Source of the DNA: Berberis thunbergii
Lineage: Eukaryota; Streptophyta; Magnoliopsida; Ranunculales; Berberidaceae
Direction of reading: 5' to 3'
Assembly: GCA_003290165.1 (NCBI GenBank)
Contig: QNQO01000543.1
Location: 124,001-188,000, forward strand
Length of the DNA stretch: 64,000 nucleotides
The notes beneath the pieces are model-generated. The model ran no database searches. It saw only the letters and a list, made by a program, of their open reading frames with translations, and was not told where the DNA came from. Shown here in pieces: positions 1 to 12,276 of this stretch. The stretch's first letter is position 1. Every line of letters starts with the position of its first letter. The position numbers and the translations under genes were made by a program.

Positions 1-573
1 ATATTTCAAGAGCTTAGGATTCCTTCCCCAATACTCGTACAGTGGGGTTTCTTTACCATAAAGCATTATTATATCATAGAATTATTAAATTAATTCATTA
101 AATTAATCAAAATGACTATATCATAGAATTATTATATAGTAAGTAAGGTATAGTAATGTTATTTTTATATAGTAAGTAATATAAAAATAATGTTATTTTA
201 AAAAAAAATCAATTAGCGACGGTTTTTGCTAAATGTTTTAGCGACGCTATTTGGCCGTCGCTAAATGTTTAGATATATATATATATAAAACCATTAGCGA
301 CGGTATAAAACCGTAGCTAAGGAGTTTTATTTTTAAAACATAGCGACGGCTTAAATACCGTCGCTATTCAAATAACTAGCGATGGTTGTATGCCGTCGCA
401 AATCATATAGCGACGGTTTTTTATACGTATGTGTTGAAACAATATCAGAGACATTAGCGACGGTTCATTGCCATCGCTAATCTTTTAATTTGCCGTCGCT
501 AATGATTTAATTAGCGGCGGTATTATAAAACCGTTGCTAGTTTCTGTAGCTAGTAATGCATTTTTTTCTAGTG
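1..573. mobile_element. Right end of a CACTA (En/Spm) transposon
   Basis: The stretch from about 200 to 545 is a run of short imperfect palindromes built on TTAGCGACGG and its complement CCGTCGCTAA, the usual form of CACTA subterminal repeats. It ends with TAGTG at 569-573, and read inward on the other strand the tip is CACTAGAAAAAAATGCATTA. The last 35 bases match the tip at 17700-17735 almost exactly, so both belong to one family. The left part lies outside the window. Coding sequence of a sugar transporter begins directly after the tip, so the element sits inside an exon. No transposase is seen here. Bases 110-195 hold direct repeats of a TATAGTAAGTAA motif. Confidence 0.82.
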
Positions 574-3500
574 TTCCATGCATTTGCCTGCTCCTGGGTC
601 TCTTTTTCATTCCAGAGTCTCCAAGATGGTTGGTAAGTATCTAAACCCAAATCTATTGTTTTGCCTAATTAAAAAAATATATGCTAGAGAACACACAGAC
701 CAGGTGTTAGGGTTGGTTTGTTATTAGTTATTTAGAGGCTGGCTTTAGTTTTTTTTCAAATACACCCAATAACCTTTTTTTCCCTTCGGTGTAAATTGAA
801 ACCATAGAATGTGTGAAGGAGAAAGTGTACGGACCGAAAGGAGGAGATAATAATTTGCTACTGCCACATACTTCGCACCACTGCAGTGTTTCTCATCTTG
901 CTATTTTCTTAGTTGAAAGAAAATAGAAAGAAAAAGAAGAGCAAAGTGAATGCAAATGTCCCTGCCTCTCAGCCTGCGTTGCCATTGAATAGTCCAAAGC
1001 TTGTTCCATTGTTCAAAATACCATATTTCAATCTGTGGTTGCAGGCAAAGGTTGGCCGCAAAAAAGAATTTGAAATCGCATTACTTAGTCTGTGTGGGGA
1101 AGGTGCCGATGTTTCACATGAAGCTGCAGAAATCGAAGTTCGTATTCGATGGACTGAATTCTGGGTTGATGAGATGGGACTGATCCTCCTTTTGGTTTTT
1201 TTTTTTGGCAGGATTATATAGAATCTATATGTTACCTCTCGAAAGCTCGTCTAACAGATTTGTTCCAGAGCAAATATATCCGCTCAGTCATTGTAAACAC
1301 TTTTCTTACATAATAAGACCAACCTGTTCTTTCGTTCATAAATCTTTGACCTAACCTTACACCATAAGTTTTGTCACAATGTTCAGATTGGTGTTGGCCT
1401 AATGGTATTTCAACAGTTCAGAGGAATCAATGGGATTGGTTTTTATGTCAGTGAAACTTTCAAGGAAGCTGGTAAAGAATTAAATTCCACTTGCATTGAT
1501 TAAAATCATCAAGGTTCATATATTAGTTAAATACTTAGGGGGGTGTATTGTATCTGGATTTTGTGGGCAATTTAATAAATTTCATGGATTCTGAAAATCC
1601 AAGTGTATTCAATTTGGATTTTAAAAAGTCCACAAAAGTCTAGGGGTATTTAATCAGGATTTTAAAAAGTCTTTCTGAAATCTACAAAGTCCAGGGGTAT
1701 TCAATATGGATTTCAAAAAGTCCACAAAAGTTTTAGGGTATTCAAAATATCATTCATATTTATGGATTTGGAAACTCATGGATTCTCATGGACTTTGTAG
1801 TGTTAAGTATAAATAACAAAGTTCAATAGTTTGCCAGCCTCCATATCAAAGATTTCAACGTGAAAAAAATGTCTCTCAAAGTTCTTCTTTGTGCCACCCG
1901 TGAAGAGGTTGGTTCTCATCCTCTTGTTTTCTCTCAATTCTTTTTCTATCTTTGCATAGTGTTCATAGTTGATCAATGATGATTTTGGATTAGGGTTTAT
2001 AAGTTGTGTTAAACGTATGCTATCATAATGGTAACATCTTTTTGCTGTATGGTAAAAGGATTCTTTGATTTATCATGATGACATAATGAAATTGGTGATG
2101 ATGTTTATGAACCTATTGTCACAGTTAGTTTTTCACTTTTTATGAAAGAATGACGTCTTTGCATTCTTCGAGAACTTCTTCCTTTCTATAGAACAACAGG
2201 ATATTTGAGCTATTCTTCCTAAAGAACGGTTTTTATGGGTGTTTTGTGCTCTTTTCATTGTGTTTTCAAAGAGTCAATTGACGACCTTTGTATTATTGTT
2301 TTCCATGTTTTCTTGTTCGTTTTCTGTATGTTGTGTGGTAATTTGCAAATTTTTTTTTTATAACTGTTGAGAGACGTATGCGTTTATCTTTGATTGGTTT
2401 TCTATCTTTGATTGGTTTTCTTTGGAAATGGATGAGTAGCTCATTTCTTCCTCCGAGAGTTACTCTCATTCGCGAATTACTCGCTTTCTTTATCTCCTTT
2501 TTCTGGTATATATTTACCTCTTGTTTCGCTTTGGAAACTAAATAAATAAAATGAAACATACGAGATTATTTTGGAGTTTGCACCAAGTACCCTACTCACT
2601 TTGTTTTATGCTGTGGCCCTTCCTAAGTTACCAGTGACATTTGACTATTTGAGCATGACATTCGAAACATCAATTTGAGGACAAAATTCACACTTATCTG
2701 ACATGGAGAAACCATAACCTCGTGAGATGCATCACATGAACTCACCATCATTCACCTGAAGCTTCTTCTACTTTGATGGATACCTAATAGCTTTTTGGAG
2801 ATTTCTACCATGGTGAAGATGAAAACCCCCAATCTTAAGAAGTAATTGGATTTTATAAGTATGCCTTTTTATAATTGAAGGTCCAAATAGGAACTTGTGG
2901 AAAATATGCCATTTGCCACGGTAATTGGATTTTAATACCTATAGTCCTTTGTTATCTGGCAAGTCAGAAATAACAACAATTTTTTTTAACACATGTATCT
3001 CTATTTTATGGACGTTTTTTTTGTTTCATCACTATTTACCAACTTCTTTTTTATCTTGTAAATAATTAGAAATCGGTAAAAGTCGTTCATACAAAGTCCG
3101 TGGATTTTCATAAATCTCTAGAAAGTCTGTAGCAAAAGTCTATGGATTTAAGAAATTAGTAGAAGTTTGTGGACAATTTAAAGAGTCTGTGGACAATTTA
3201 AAGAGTCCGTGGACTTTTCAAATTATTTATCAATTCCATAAGAATCCATATACAATACACCCCCCTTAATGTCATTCTGAATTATCTTCTTACAGGAATC
3301 TCCTCAGGCAAAATAGGAACAATAGCCTATGCTTCTGTTCAGGTTTTACGCTGTCTCAGAATTCTCGTATCAGTCAAAATTTTGATGTTGTTTAACTTAT
3401 AGTATAACTAGTTTTAGCCTTATTGAACCTATGTAAGAAAAATTCACCCTAGAAAAACTGATTTGCAGGTCCCAATAACCATTTTAGGTGCATTCTTAAT

Positions 3501-4455
3501 GGATAGATCTGGAAGAAGATCCCTTCTACTGGTAAGCAGCGCTGAACTATTTATTACCTCACTAAGTAAACAGTATAAGAAGCCTATGGCTAAGATTGGA
3601 GATATTCACATTTTAGGTTTCTGGAACTGGGACGTTTATAGGTTGTTCTCTAACTGGACTTTCTTTCTATCTTAAGGTAAACTACCAGAATCATCAGTAA
3701 TTAACGATTTCTCCAAATAAACTATTGAAAAGCCTATTTTTTACACCACTAATATCCATCTCGTGTAACAGACCCATGGAATGTTTCTTGAGTGGGTCCC
3801 TATCCTAACCCTTGCCGGAGTACTGGTAAGAACCATTAAAGAGCACTGAAAATGTACAGTGTTTATGAAGCAATGATTTATCATAAGTTTTTTTTGTTTT
3901 CTATCAATCAGATTTATGTAGGATTCTTCTCAATGGGAGTTGGACCAGTTCCTTGGGTTATTATGTCTGAGGTAAGTCAACATCCATGCAACAGTTAATT
4001 ATTAGCCATAATACCACCTCCATTCAACTAGGACAAGACCCTAACAGAGAACCTGATATACGAAATTAACATTTATGTTGTTTTCACCACAGATCTTCCC
4101 AATAAATGTGAAGGGAGTTGCAGGAATTTTAGTGACTCTAGTAAACTGGTTTGGTGCTTGGGCAGTTTCCTACACTTTCAACTTTCTAACAATCTGGAGC
4201 ATCTCAGGTAAAGTGAAGTTCGTTGTCAATTTTAGAAATTCCATATCGGCACCATGGATCTGTCTTTAAACGTTTATGATAATGCTTTTTTTTTGGTTTT
4301 CAGGTACATTTTTCCTGTACTCAGGATTTTGTGCAATGACTGTTCTGTGTGTGGCAAATCTAGTACCAGAGACTAAGGGAAGAACATTAGAAGAAATTCA
4401 AGCTTCCATCAACTCAGGGAACATAAACTATACTGAGTACGATACACTGAAGTAG
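574..4455 (+). pseudogene. ERD6-like sugar transporter (MFS), 3' eleven exons, 5' part cut by CACTA insertion
   Basis: Exons 574-632, 1045-1137, 1212-1292, 1387-1471, 3296-3342, 3469-3531, 3617-3676, 3772-3825, 3912-3971, 4093-4207 and 4304-4455 (stop TAG) join in phase with GT-AG borders and no stop codon, giving about 289 residues. The family is made of 12-helix proton-coupled monosaccharide carriers, often of the vacuolar membrane, about 480 residues long. Visible family marks are FFIPESPRWL after helix 6, the ESL loop EFEIALLSLCGEGADVSHEA, QQFRGINGIGFYVSE in helix 7, DRSGRRSLLL, GPVPWVIMSEIFPINVKG and [12 protein letters not shown] near the C-terminus. Helices 1-6 are missing: the first visible exon starts at a Val-Pro-Cys right after the CACTA tip. 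I call it a broken gene, but the clean frame means the insertion may be recent, and the missing exons may lie left of the window. Confidence 0.88.
1538..3265. mobile_element. 1.73-kb non-autonomous TIR element in transporter intron, TTA target duplication
   Basis: The intron between transporter exons 1387-1471 and 3296-3342 contains a segment starting GGGGGGTGTATTGTAT and ending with its exact reverse complement. The pairing continues past one mismatch for about 23 bases. It is flanked by TTA on both sides (1535-1537 and 3266-3268). A 3-bp TTA/TWA duplication with G-rich tips fits the PIF/Harbinger superfamily, which is inference only. Subterminal zones (1560-1800 and 3080-3240) are rich in AAAAAGTCCACAAAAGT and GGACTTT-type repeats. 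No transposase reading frame is visible inside, so it would depend on a partner for movement. Confidence 0.72.
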
Positions 4456-4754
4456 ATTAAGAATTGTGTGTATAATGTACCTGACATAAGAACATGAAAT
4501 CTGGGTTCTGCACATGAAGAAAGTGCCCTTAAATCCTCATTCCGTAGTTTTTGCTTAGAGTAAGCTATGTAGTGCAACAATCTTGCACACAAGTTGAATA
4601 GTTGGCCAGCGCAGTGCAGCTTAGTATCTATGACTACAACAGGAAGAAAAAAAAAACTTAAAAATACATGTTTGTTTTTTCCTCTAAATTCGGAATCACT
4701 AAAATACATGTTCAAGACAAGCTAGTAGTCAACACAAGGTTTTAGACTTCTCAC

Positions 4755-5485
4755 CTGTAAAGTTGGTTGATTTGATGGAAGGTTTCCACGGATAGCGGCA
4801 TAACTGTAGGCATGAAATAGTATTATACTTACCATTCTATCTATGATTGAGTCTAAATAATCTAGATTATTATGGATATGTGCAGTTTTTTTTTTTTTAT
4901 TAATTACTCACACAATAAGGGAATCTTCCACTGTGCCGGCTATTACTCCAACCATTCCTACTGTCCAGTTCAGAGGAAGAACACTGAAACAAAAACAGCA
5001 TAAACTTTAAAATCCAAATTATATGTTGTATTTTAAATAAAAGTGAAGGATAATAAGAGATCATTGGTCTGAAGTTGCAGTTTACCCCGAATGAGATCTC
5101 CATCCAAAAGTTGGTTTGAGGCCAACACCACCACAGAGAGAAGCAGGCATCCTCACAGAGCTTCTAAACAAAGATTAGAAGTTGATTATTCAAGTGGGAT
5201 TATCTATGGTGTGCACTGATCGCAATGCAACAATATGCTGACAGAGATGATTGTATTGAAAAGTTTCCCTTAAATAAAAATACTCTTAATTTAACCAAAT
5301 CATGTTTTTAATGCTTGAAACAACAAATGTTTTACCACCCAAGTAAAATTAAATCCAAAGGGAAATTTGACCTCCTCAATCAACTCCGAGGGCAGCAGGG
5401 CATAACCCTGCAGAGACGACAGTAGCAGATCCACTAGAAGAACCTCCAGAGATCTTTGTTGGATCGTAAGGATTCCTAGGAGCCC
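4755..5485 (-). pseudogene. Fatty-acid amide hydrolase (amidase-signature) gene fragment
   Basis: Four consecutive exon-like pieces on the minus strand, 5485-5371, 5163-5086, 4983-4912 and 4803-4755, have recognisable splice borders. They encode NPYDPTKISGGSSSGSA followed by SAGLCPAALGVD, then SVRMPASLCGGVGLKPTFG, then LPLNWTVGMVGVIAGTVED, then YAAIRGNLPSNQP. GGSSSGSA is the amidase signature and includes the catalytic serine region; the order and wording match plant FAAH, which hydrolyses N-acylethanolamines at membranes. Both the N-terminal third and the C-terminal part are absent. The first piece has an in-frame TGA where a glycine codon is expected after GVD. It lies head to tail with a CDC48 fragment on the same strand. 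It is a non-functional fragment; the family call is strong, the exact borders approximate. Confidence 0.8.
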
Positions 5486-6231
5486 TGAAATAGAAATTTT
5501 GATGCCATAAAGCACGCTGTCATCAATTTTCTGACAAAGTAAGACACACACTAAACAAGAAATAAATAATTGTTATTATCTAAGTTATAGTGTTATTAAT
5601 AATAGCTTGAAACTCGAATGGTTAAATTCAGAAAAGCCTCCCTAGGCATGTTATTATCGGGTTGTGTGGAGAGCACCTCCTGTTCTTTAAGGTCTGGAAA
5701 TTTCATCTTAAATCAGATCATTTACCAGCAAGGGTTGAATTTGATAAGAATTATGCATAATTTTCTGTGATAAATAACTATGTAACAAGGACTCTGAATT
5801 TTAATGGTCTCAAGTACTATAATATTTTCAGCAAGCATGACTGAACATTTTACCAATTCTAACGTTAGAGTTTGAAACTGTTGCATTAGGTTCTCGAGTA
5901 AATGAAAAATCTAACAACGTATCATGTTTGTGCGAAGTTTTGAATTTTACAAGAAAAACACACCTTCCCACGGGTGGCTAGGAACGTAGAAAGGTGATTC
6001 CTTCAACACTGCATACGAAACAAGATGCACAAGTTGAAATGCTAGTAAACAAGTGTGAGAGCATTCAATTAAAAGTAGTTAAGACAAGTATTCAAAATGT
6101 CTTTTCTTGAGAAAACGCAGGGATAGGCTGCCGGGAAAATACATGTCAAACTGATAGCTAAACATGTAATCGAAAGCAATCAGTGTAGTTAAACACATCT
6201 ATGAACGGATATAAGAAAATAACCAACAAAC
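5486..6231. other. Spacer between FAAH and CDC48 fragments
   Basis: About 750 bases with no gene I can support. Minus-strand bases 5960-6020 can be read as ESPFYVPSHPWEG, which is protein-like but not recognised. The rest is AT-rich with scattered stops in all frames. It may hold intron remains of either flanking gene fragment. Confidence 0.4.
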
Positions 6232-7413
<1,182 letters not shown>

Positions 7414-7424
7414 TTACCTATGCA

Positions 7425-7600
7425 TTCAGCGAATTTTTACTACTTTTTCAAGCAACCTTTTCCAAGCATACGAATTAGCATTCAGCATACATTTGAGGCA
7501 TTCAAGCATACAATTCAACATTCAGCATGCAACATACATTTCAGCATTCAAGCATTTCAGCATTTAAGCATTAAAGCAGCATTCAACATTCCAATTAGCA
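7425..7600. repeat. CATTCAGCAT / CATTCAAGCAT simple repeat
   Basis: An irregular run of CATTCA, AGCAT, TTCAGCAT and CATTTAAGCAT units lies next to the truncated CDC48 piece. It codes for nothing recognisable and may mark the junction between the gene fragment and the CACTA-derived DNA. Confidence 0.6.
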
Positions 7601-8034
7601 TAAATAGGAAGGTAAACGAAAGGGGTGCTTATTTGACAAAATGATTTCTCTAAAATAGATTACAAGGTAAACGAGTTCCATTATTTGACAAAATGTTTTC
7701 TCTAAGTTTAATTACTGTATAGGATTAGTTTCATGTATCAACACCAAACAGGTTGCCTAATTTTAACAAAAAAAAAGGAATATTTTCATGTATTTAGGTG
7801 CGTATGGTTAAAGTTTAATTACTCACCCCGCTTGGCTGGGTCGCGGATCCCATTAGAGGTTGGATGCTTGTCATGAATGATCTAATCCCCTCAATATCAA
7901 TGGACAACGAGTCTACCTTTTGATTGGTTGTCTCCATATTTACTTTGGTTGTCTCCAGATTTCGACAACATTCATTTGCTCATGATGTTGCCAATCTTCA
8001 TTGCAGAGCATTTTTGGAGTAACGCCAACCCCAT

Positions 8035-9665
8035 TCATCTTGGCCCTCCCATGTCCATCCCCCCCATCACATCTGTAAATGCCTCCTCCCTATTCATTCC
8101 CTCTCGACCATTTGTTGGTTGTGTTAGTTGTTCCATTTGCTCCTGCATCAAAACAAATGCGCATACCCATAAAGCATAAATGATCAAATACACATCATGA
8201 TGGTTAACAACATTTGAACAACACATTAACTAGGTACATTCATATAATTCCATAGAATATAACGTACATATCTCCTTGCTGCTTCAGGCTAAGGGAATAA
8301 TCCATCAGATAATGTGTAAGTTGCTTTGAACATTTGCATACGATCTGGTTCTTGTCCATTTGGGTTTTTTTCTCTCTGGAATAATACAAATTACATGAAA
8401 TAAATATACATAAGCTACTACATCTTCATGCATTAAGGGGTAATATATGAGCTGCATGGCACATAACATACATTTTATATCGCAATCATTGGGAAAAAAA
8501 ATGCTACCTCTTCCTCCCATTTACGTGCAAATGACATGGTTCCACATCGATGAATCATCTTCAATCGGGCGCGATTTGTTTTATTTTGTACACTGACTTT
8601 CTGCATGCAAACACAAATTCAGGGTTACAATTCCTTTAAATCATATGAACTATCGTACTAGTAACACTACAGTACTTAACGTATACACCTTAAAATTTTC
8701 GCTCCTCCAATACTCTACAAGCTTCCGCCACTGGGCCTTATCCACCCCATCATCAGTGTGCTCATATTGTTGCTCAAGTGGTTGATCATACCTATGATAT
8801 TCCTTGAACAAATAGTGCTTCCATTGTTTTCAACATTTGCAAGCTTTAGTTTGGACCCATCTCTATCAAAATTTAAAATCATGTTTTTTTAGTATAATAT
8901 AATCAAATGACGATATATAAAAACAATAATGATCAAATTTTAAACAAAATCACTGCTCAAGATAGACAAAGACCTTAGTTTTCTCCGTACAGTTTTGGAA
9001 TGAGAACTTTGCCTGTGACAAAATTGTAGGATTCCAATAATTTTCAAGCTATATTAAGTAATATAGATATACTTTTTGAAAAAATGTGCTCTATCGTATA
9101 TTATTAAACTTGCAAGACTATTACCGATATGATCTTCCAAATAGTTTACTTCACATTTTGTGAAATTTTCGGCCATTTGCAAGGTAAAAGAGGCATCTTA
9201 CTTCCATCCCGTGCGATAATACCTATTTCAGTGGATATTTTTGCCGCAGTCTTGCCGATAGGCTGTCCAAAGGCATTGCATTTCACCACCATCAATTCTG
9301 TCTGGTTTGGGACATCATATTGATGAGTACCCCTGCGTTTCTTATATCGTCGTACTGCAATTCCAATAGCACCAAAGTTAAATAAGCTATATCACATGAA
9401 TATTACAAATAAATTCGATTGGCTCAAACTATGTCATATCTGGAAATAAAAAATTATACACTTGACAAACATTACCTATACAAACAGTTGCCTCCCTATG
9501 CCTTGTAGATTGGCTTCCATCCGCACTTCTCTCTAGTTGTTGTTCCATTTCATTCATATCATGGTCACCAAGTTCTTGTTGATCATCAAATAGAGGTTGG
9601 CCCTCTCCAGCAATAGAGGGAGTAATAGTCTCAGGGACTACACTATCTGTTTGAGAGGACCCCAT
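8035..9665 (-). pseudogene. CACTA Ptta/En/Spm-type transposase (Transposase_24) remains
   Basis: Minus-strand pieces can be strung together in family order. They are an acidic N-terminal part with DDQQELGDHDMNEMEQQLE (9665-9429), a stretch with NAFGQPIGKTAAK and IARDGSKMPL (9340-9170), then DGVDKAQWRKLVEYWRSE (8760-8700), NRARLKMIHRCGTMSFARKW (8580-8515), REKNPNGQEPDRMQMFKATY (8370-8310) and EEAFTDVMGG (8090-8050). The FNEFGQPIG, WRxLVEYW, SFAR and REPDRxEMFKATH motifs are typical of the second CACTA protein, thought to bind the subterminal repeats. Stops and frame breaks separate the pieces. It sits downstream of the TNP2-type gene in the same orientation. Confidence 0.78.
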
Positions 9666-10016
9666 GACAAGTGTTGAACATCATTAGGTTCATCAGAACT
9701 GCTGACTTGTTCATTAGAAGCCAAAAAATGCATAACCTTAGTATTTGGTTAAAATGACTTTACAATTTAGTAGAGGCAAAACTCACAGCATCACGAAATC
9801 ACTGAGGAAACTCAGAGTTATGAATCTGATCAATGTCTATTTGTCGTTAGTTCGGGTATCGTGCTCGGAGGGCTTCCTTATGTTCTTTACAAAAGGTTAA
9901 GATGCATTGGAGATACTAAGGGTGCTACAAAGTCGAGATTCGAGTGGAGAGGAGATAGTAGACGTGCATACATTACATGTGTGTATATTTTAGATGTGTT
10001 AACATGGTTTGGGGAT

Positions 10017-12276
10017 TTACCTCTCAATAGGATACATCCAGCGATAGTGAACATGTCCTGCCATTTTAGCCTCACTTGCCAAGTGTATCGACAAGTGAAC
10101 CATTATATCAAAGAAAGCCGGGGGGGGGGGAATCCTCCCAAGATGACAAAGTACTAGAGGTATATGACTTTCTAACTGCTCATAGCAATTAATTGTCCCA
10201 GTTTTGGAGCACAATTCACAAAAATACGTACTTAGCTCTATCAAAACTGTACTAACTTCTTTGGGAACAATTTTGCGAATTGCTATTGGCAGTAGCTGTT
10301 GCATTAATTTATGGAAATCATGACTCTTCAATCCTGATATTTTGCATTCTTTCACACGAACACATCGGGATAAGTTACTCGAATAGCCATCTGGCACTTT
10401 AACTTTTAAGAGCACTGTGCAGACTAGCTTTTTCTCTTCCGCATTCAAGGAGTAACACGCCTTAAGCAAATGAACCTTATCAGAAGTAGTTTCTAGATGC
10501 AGGGCATGCCTAATGTCCAGTTCTTGCAGGTCCAAGCGGGCATTCAACGTGTCCTTGGTTTTCCCTTCCATGTTTAGTAGTGTTCCAACTAAACTCTCGC
10601 AAATGTTCTTCTCGATATGCATCACATCAAGGTTATGACGTATTAAGAGATTCCCAATAAGGCAATGAAAAGAAAATACTTTTCTTCTTCCACCCTATTA
10701 CTCCTTCACAATCCCTTTTGCGCTTAGAGCCAACTACTTCTACTTGTGCATGGTGCTTCCCAAACGTTATTGTCACCTTACTTGCCTCGGCTATCAATTG
10801 TTGCCCAGTCAAGTTAGGGGGAGGAGATCGTAGTTCAATCTTTCCATCAAATGATTCTATTTGACGTCTATATCTATGAGTCTAATCTAGAAAGCGATGA
10901 TGACCCATATAACAAAACTTTCGAGAGTTTTTCAGATAATGACGTGTTGTCTCCACATTGCAAGGGGGGACATGCATACTTGCCTTTTGTGCTCCACCCA
11001 GACAAGTTTGCATATGCAGGAAAGTCATTAATTGTCCATAAGATAGCTGCACGCATCACAAAATTTTCATTCCTTGATGCATTGTTTGTTAGATGCCCAA
11101 CGTCCCATAATTCCTTCAACTCATCAATCAATGGCTGTAGATATACATCAATATCATTGCCTGGAGCACGAGGTCCAGGAATAAGCAAAGACATCATAAA
11201 GAAAGGTTGCTTCATACACATCCATGGCGGTAGATTATATGGAATTAAGACAACTGGCCACGTGCTGTGTGCAATACTAAGAGTTCCAAATGGGTTAAAG
11301 CCATCACTTGCCAATCCTAACCTGACATTTCGACCATCAACAGCAAAGTCTAGAAATTGATTATTGAGATGTTGCCAGGCCATAGAATCAGCAGGAAGCC
11401 TTAGGATATCGTCCCGTGCTCGTGAGTCTGCATGCCAACGCATGCTTGATGCTGTCTTAGATGATATAAATAGCCTCTGTAACCTTGGAATAAGTGGGAA
11501 ATGCCACATTGTCTTAGCAGCTACCCCACGTCTCTTACTAGTAAGTACATTGAACCCATCATCTGCTTGTTTCCACCTTGATAAGTGGCATATAGGACAT
11601 GATACTGCATCCGCAAATTCATTTCGATACAAAATACAGTAATTGGGACAAGCATCAATCTTTTTATAACCGAAGCCAAGATCATTCACAATTTTTTTTG
11701 CCTTGTAGAATGAATCAGGCAAGCATTCACCAAGGGGGAGCACCTTTTTAAGAAATTTGAGTAGTTGAGTTACAAATTTGTTGGTCCAACCATTTAGACA
11801 CTTTAGGTGAAACAAGTGGACAAGGTAGGACAACTTGTTGAAGTTCTTGCAACCATGGTATAGCTCTTGCTCAGCTTCCTCAACTAACTTGTAAAATGAC
11901 CTTGCCTCTTCATTTGGTTCATGGTGAATGTCTTCTTGTTCACCCATAATTGGTGAATGCCCAAATGTGTCATGTAACATGCCTTCCATATCGTCCTCTT
12001 CTTCTGAATCTTCTTCATCTGCAAATGCGTCCAATACTTCCAATTCACCGTGGTGTACCCATATATACCTTTGGCATACTGACTATCCCACCCAGAAATG
12101 ATTAGATGTTCATGAATAGTGCCACGAACTTGGAATTGCCTGTTACGACACCTTTTGCATGGAAATTTTATCTTTCCATGAAATGAGATCAACTCAAAAG
12201 CATCATTAAGGAAGGTGCGGAGCCCTAGTTCATATTCGGTGCTGAGACGATTATGCTCAATCCAATCTTTTTTCAT
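10017..12276 (-). pseudogene. TNP2-type CACTA transposase remains (Transpos_assoc, Transposase_21, DUF4218)
   Basis: The first piece (12276-11884) carries the transposase-associated domain: MKKDWIEHNRLSTEYELG, then IKFPCKRCRN with its zinc-binding cysteines and HLIISGWD. The main piece (12043-10874, 389 residues) shows LVEEAEQELYHGCKNFNKLS, ACPNYCILYRNEF, then the catalytic-core words LGLASDGFNPFG, STWPVVLIPYNLPPWMCMK, LLIPGPRAPGNDIDVYLQPL and LWTINDFPAYANLSGWSTKG. The last piece (10625-10017) is the DUF4218 domain with MHIEKNICESLVGTLLNMEGK. Linking sequence at 10850-10690 still reads GQQLIAEASKVTITFGK. Breaks at about 12040, 10870 and 10640 disrupt the frame. This protein cuts at CACTA ends; here it is inactive. 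Confidence 0.9.

Noticed and set aside
4697..4712. CACTAAAATACATG as the missing left tip of the CACTA element
   Set aside because: Only the first five bases fit the tip, and there are no GCGACGG subterminal repeats beside it.
7420..7644. 74-codon frame next to CDC48 fragment
   Set aside because: Built from CATTCAGCAT simple repeats.
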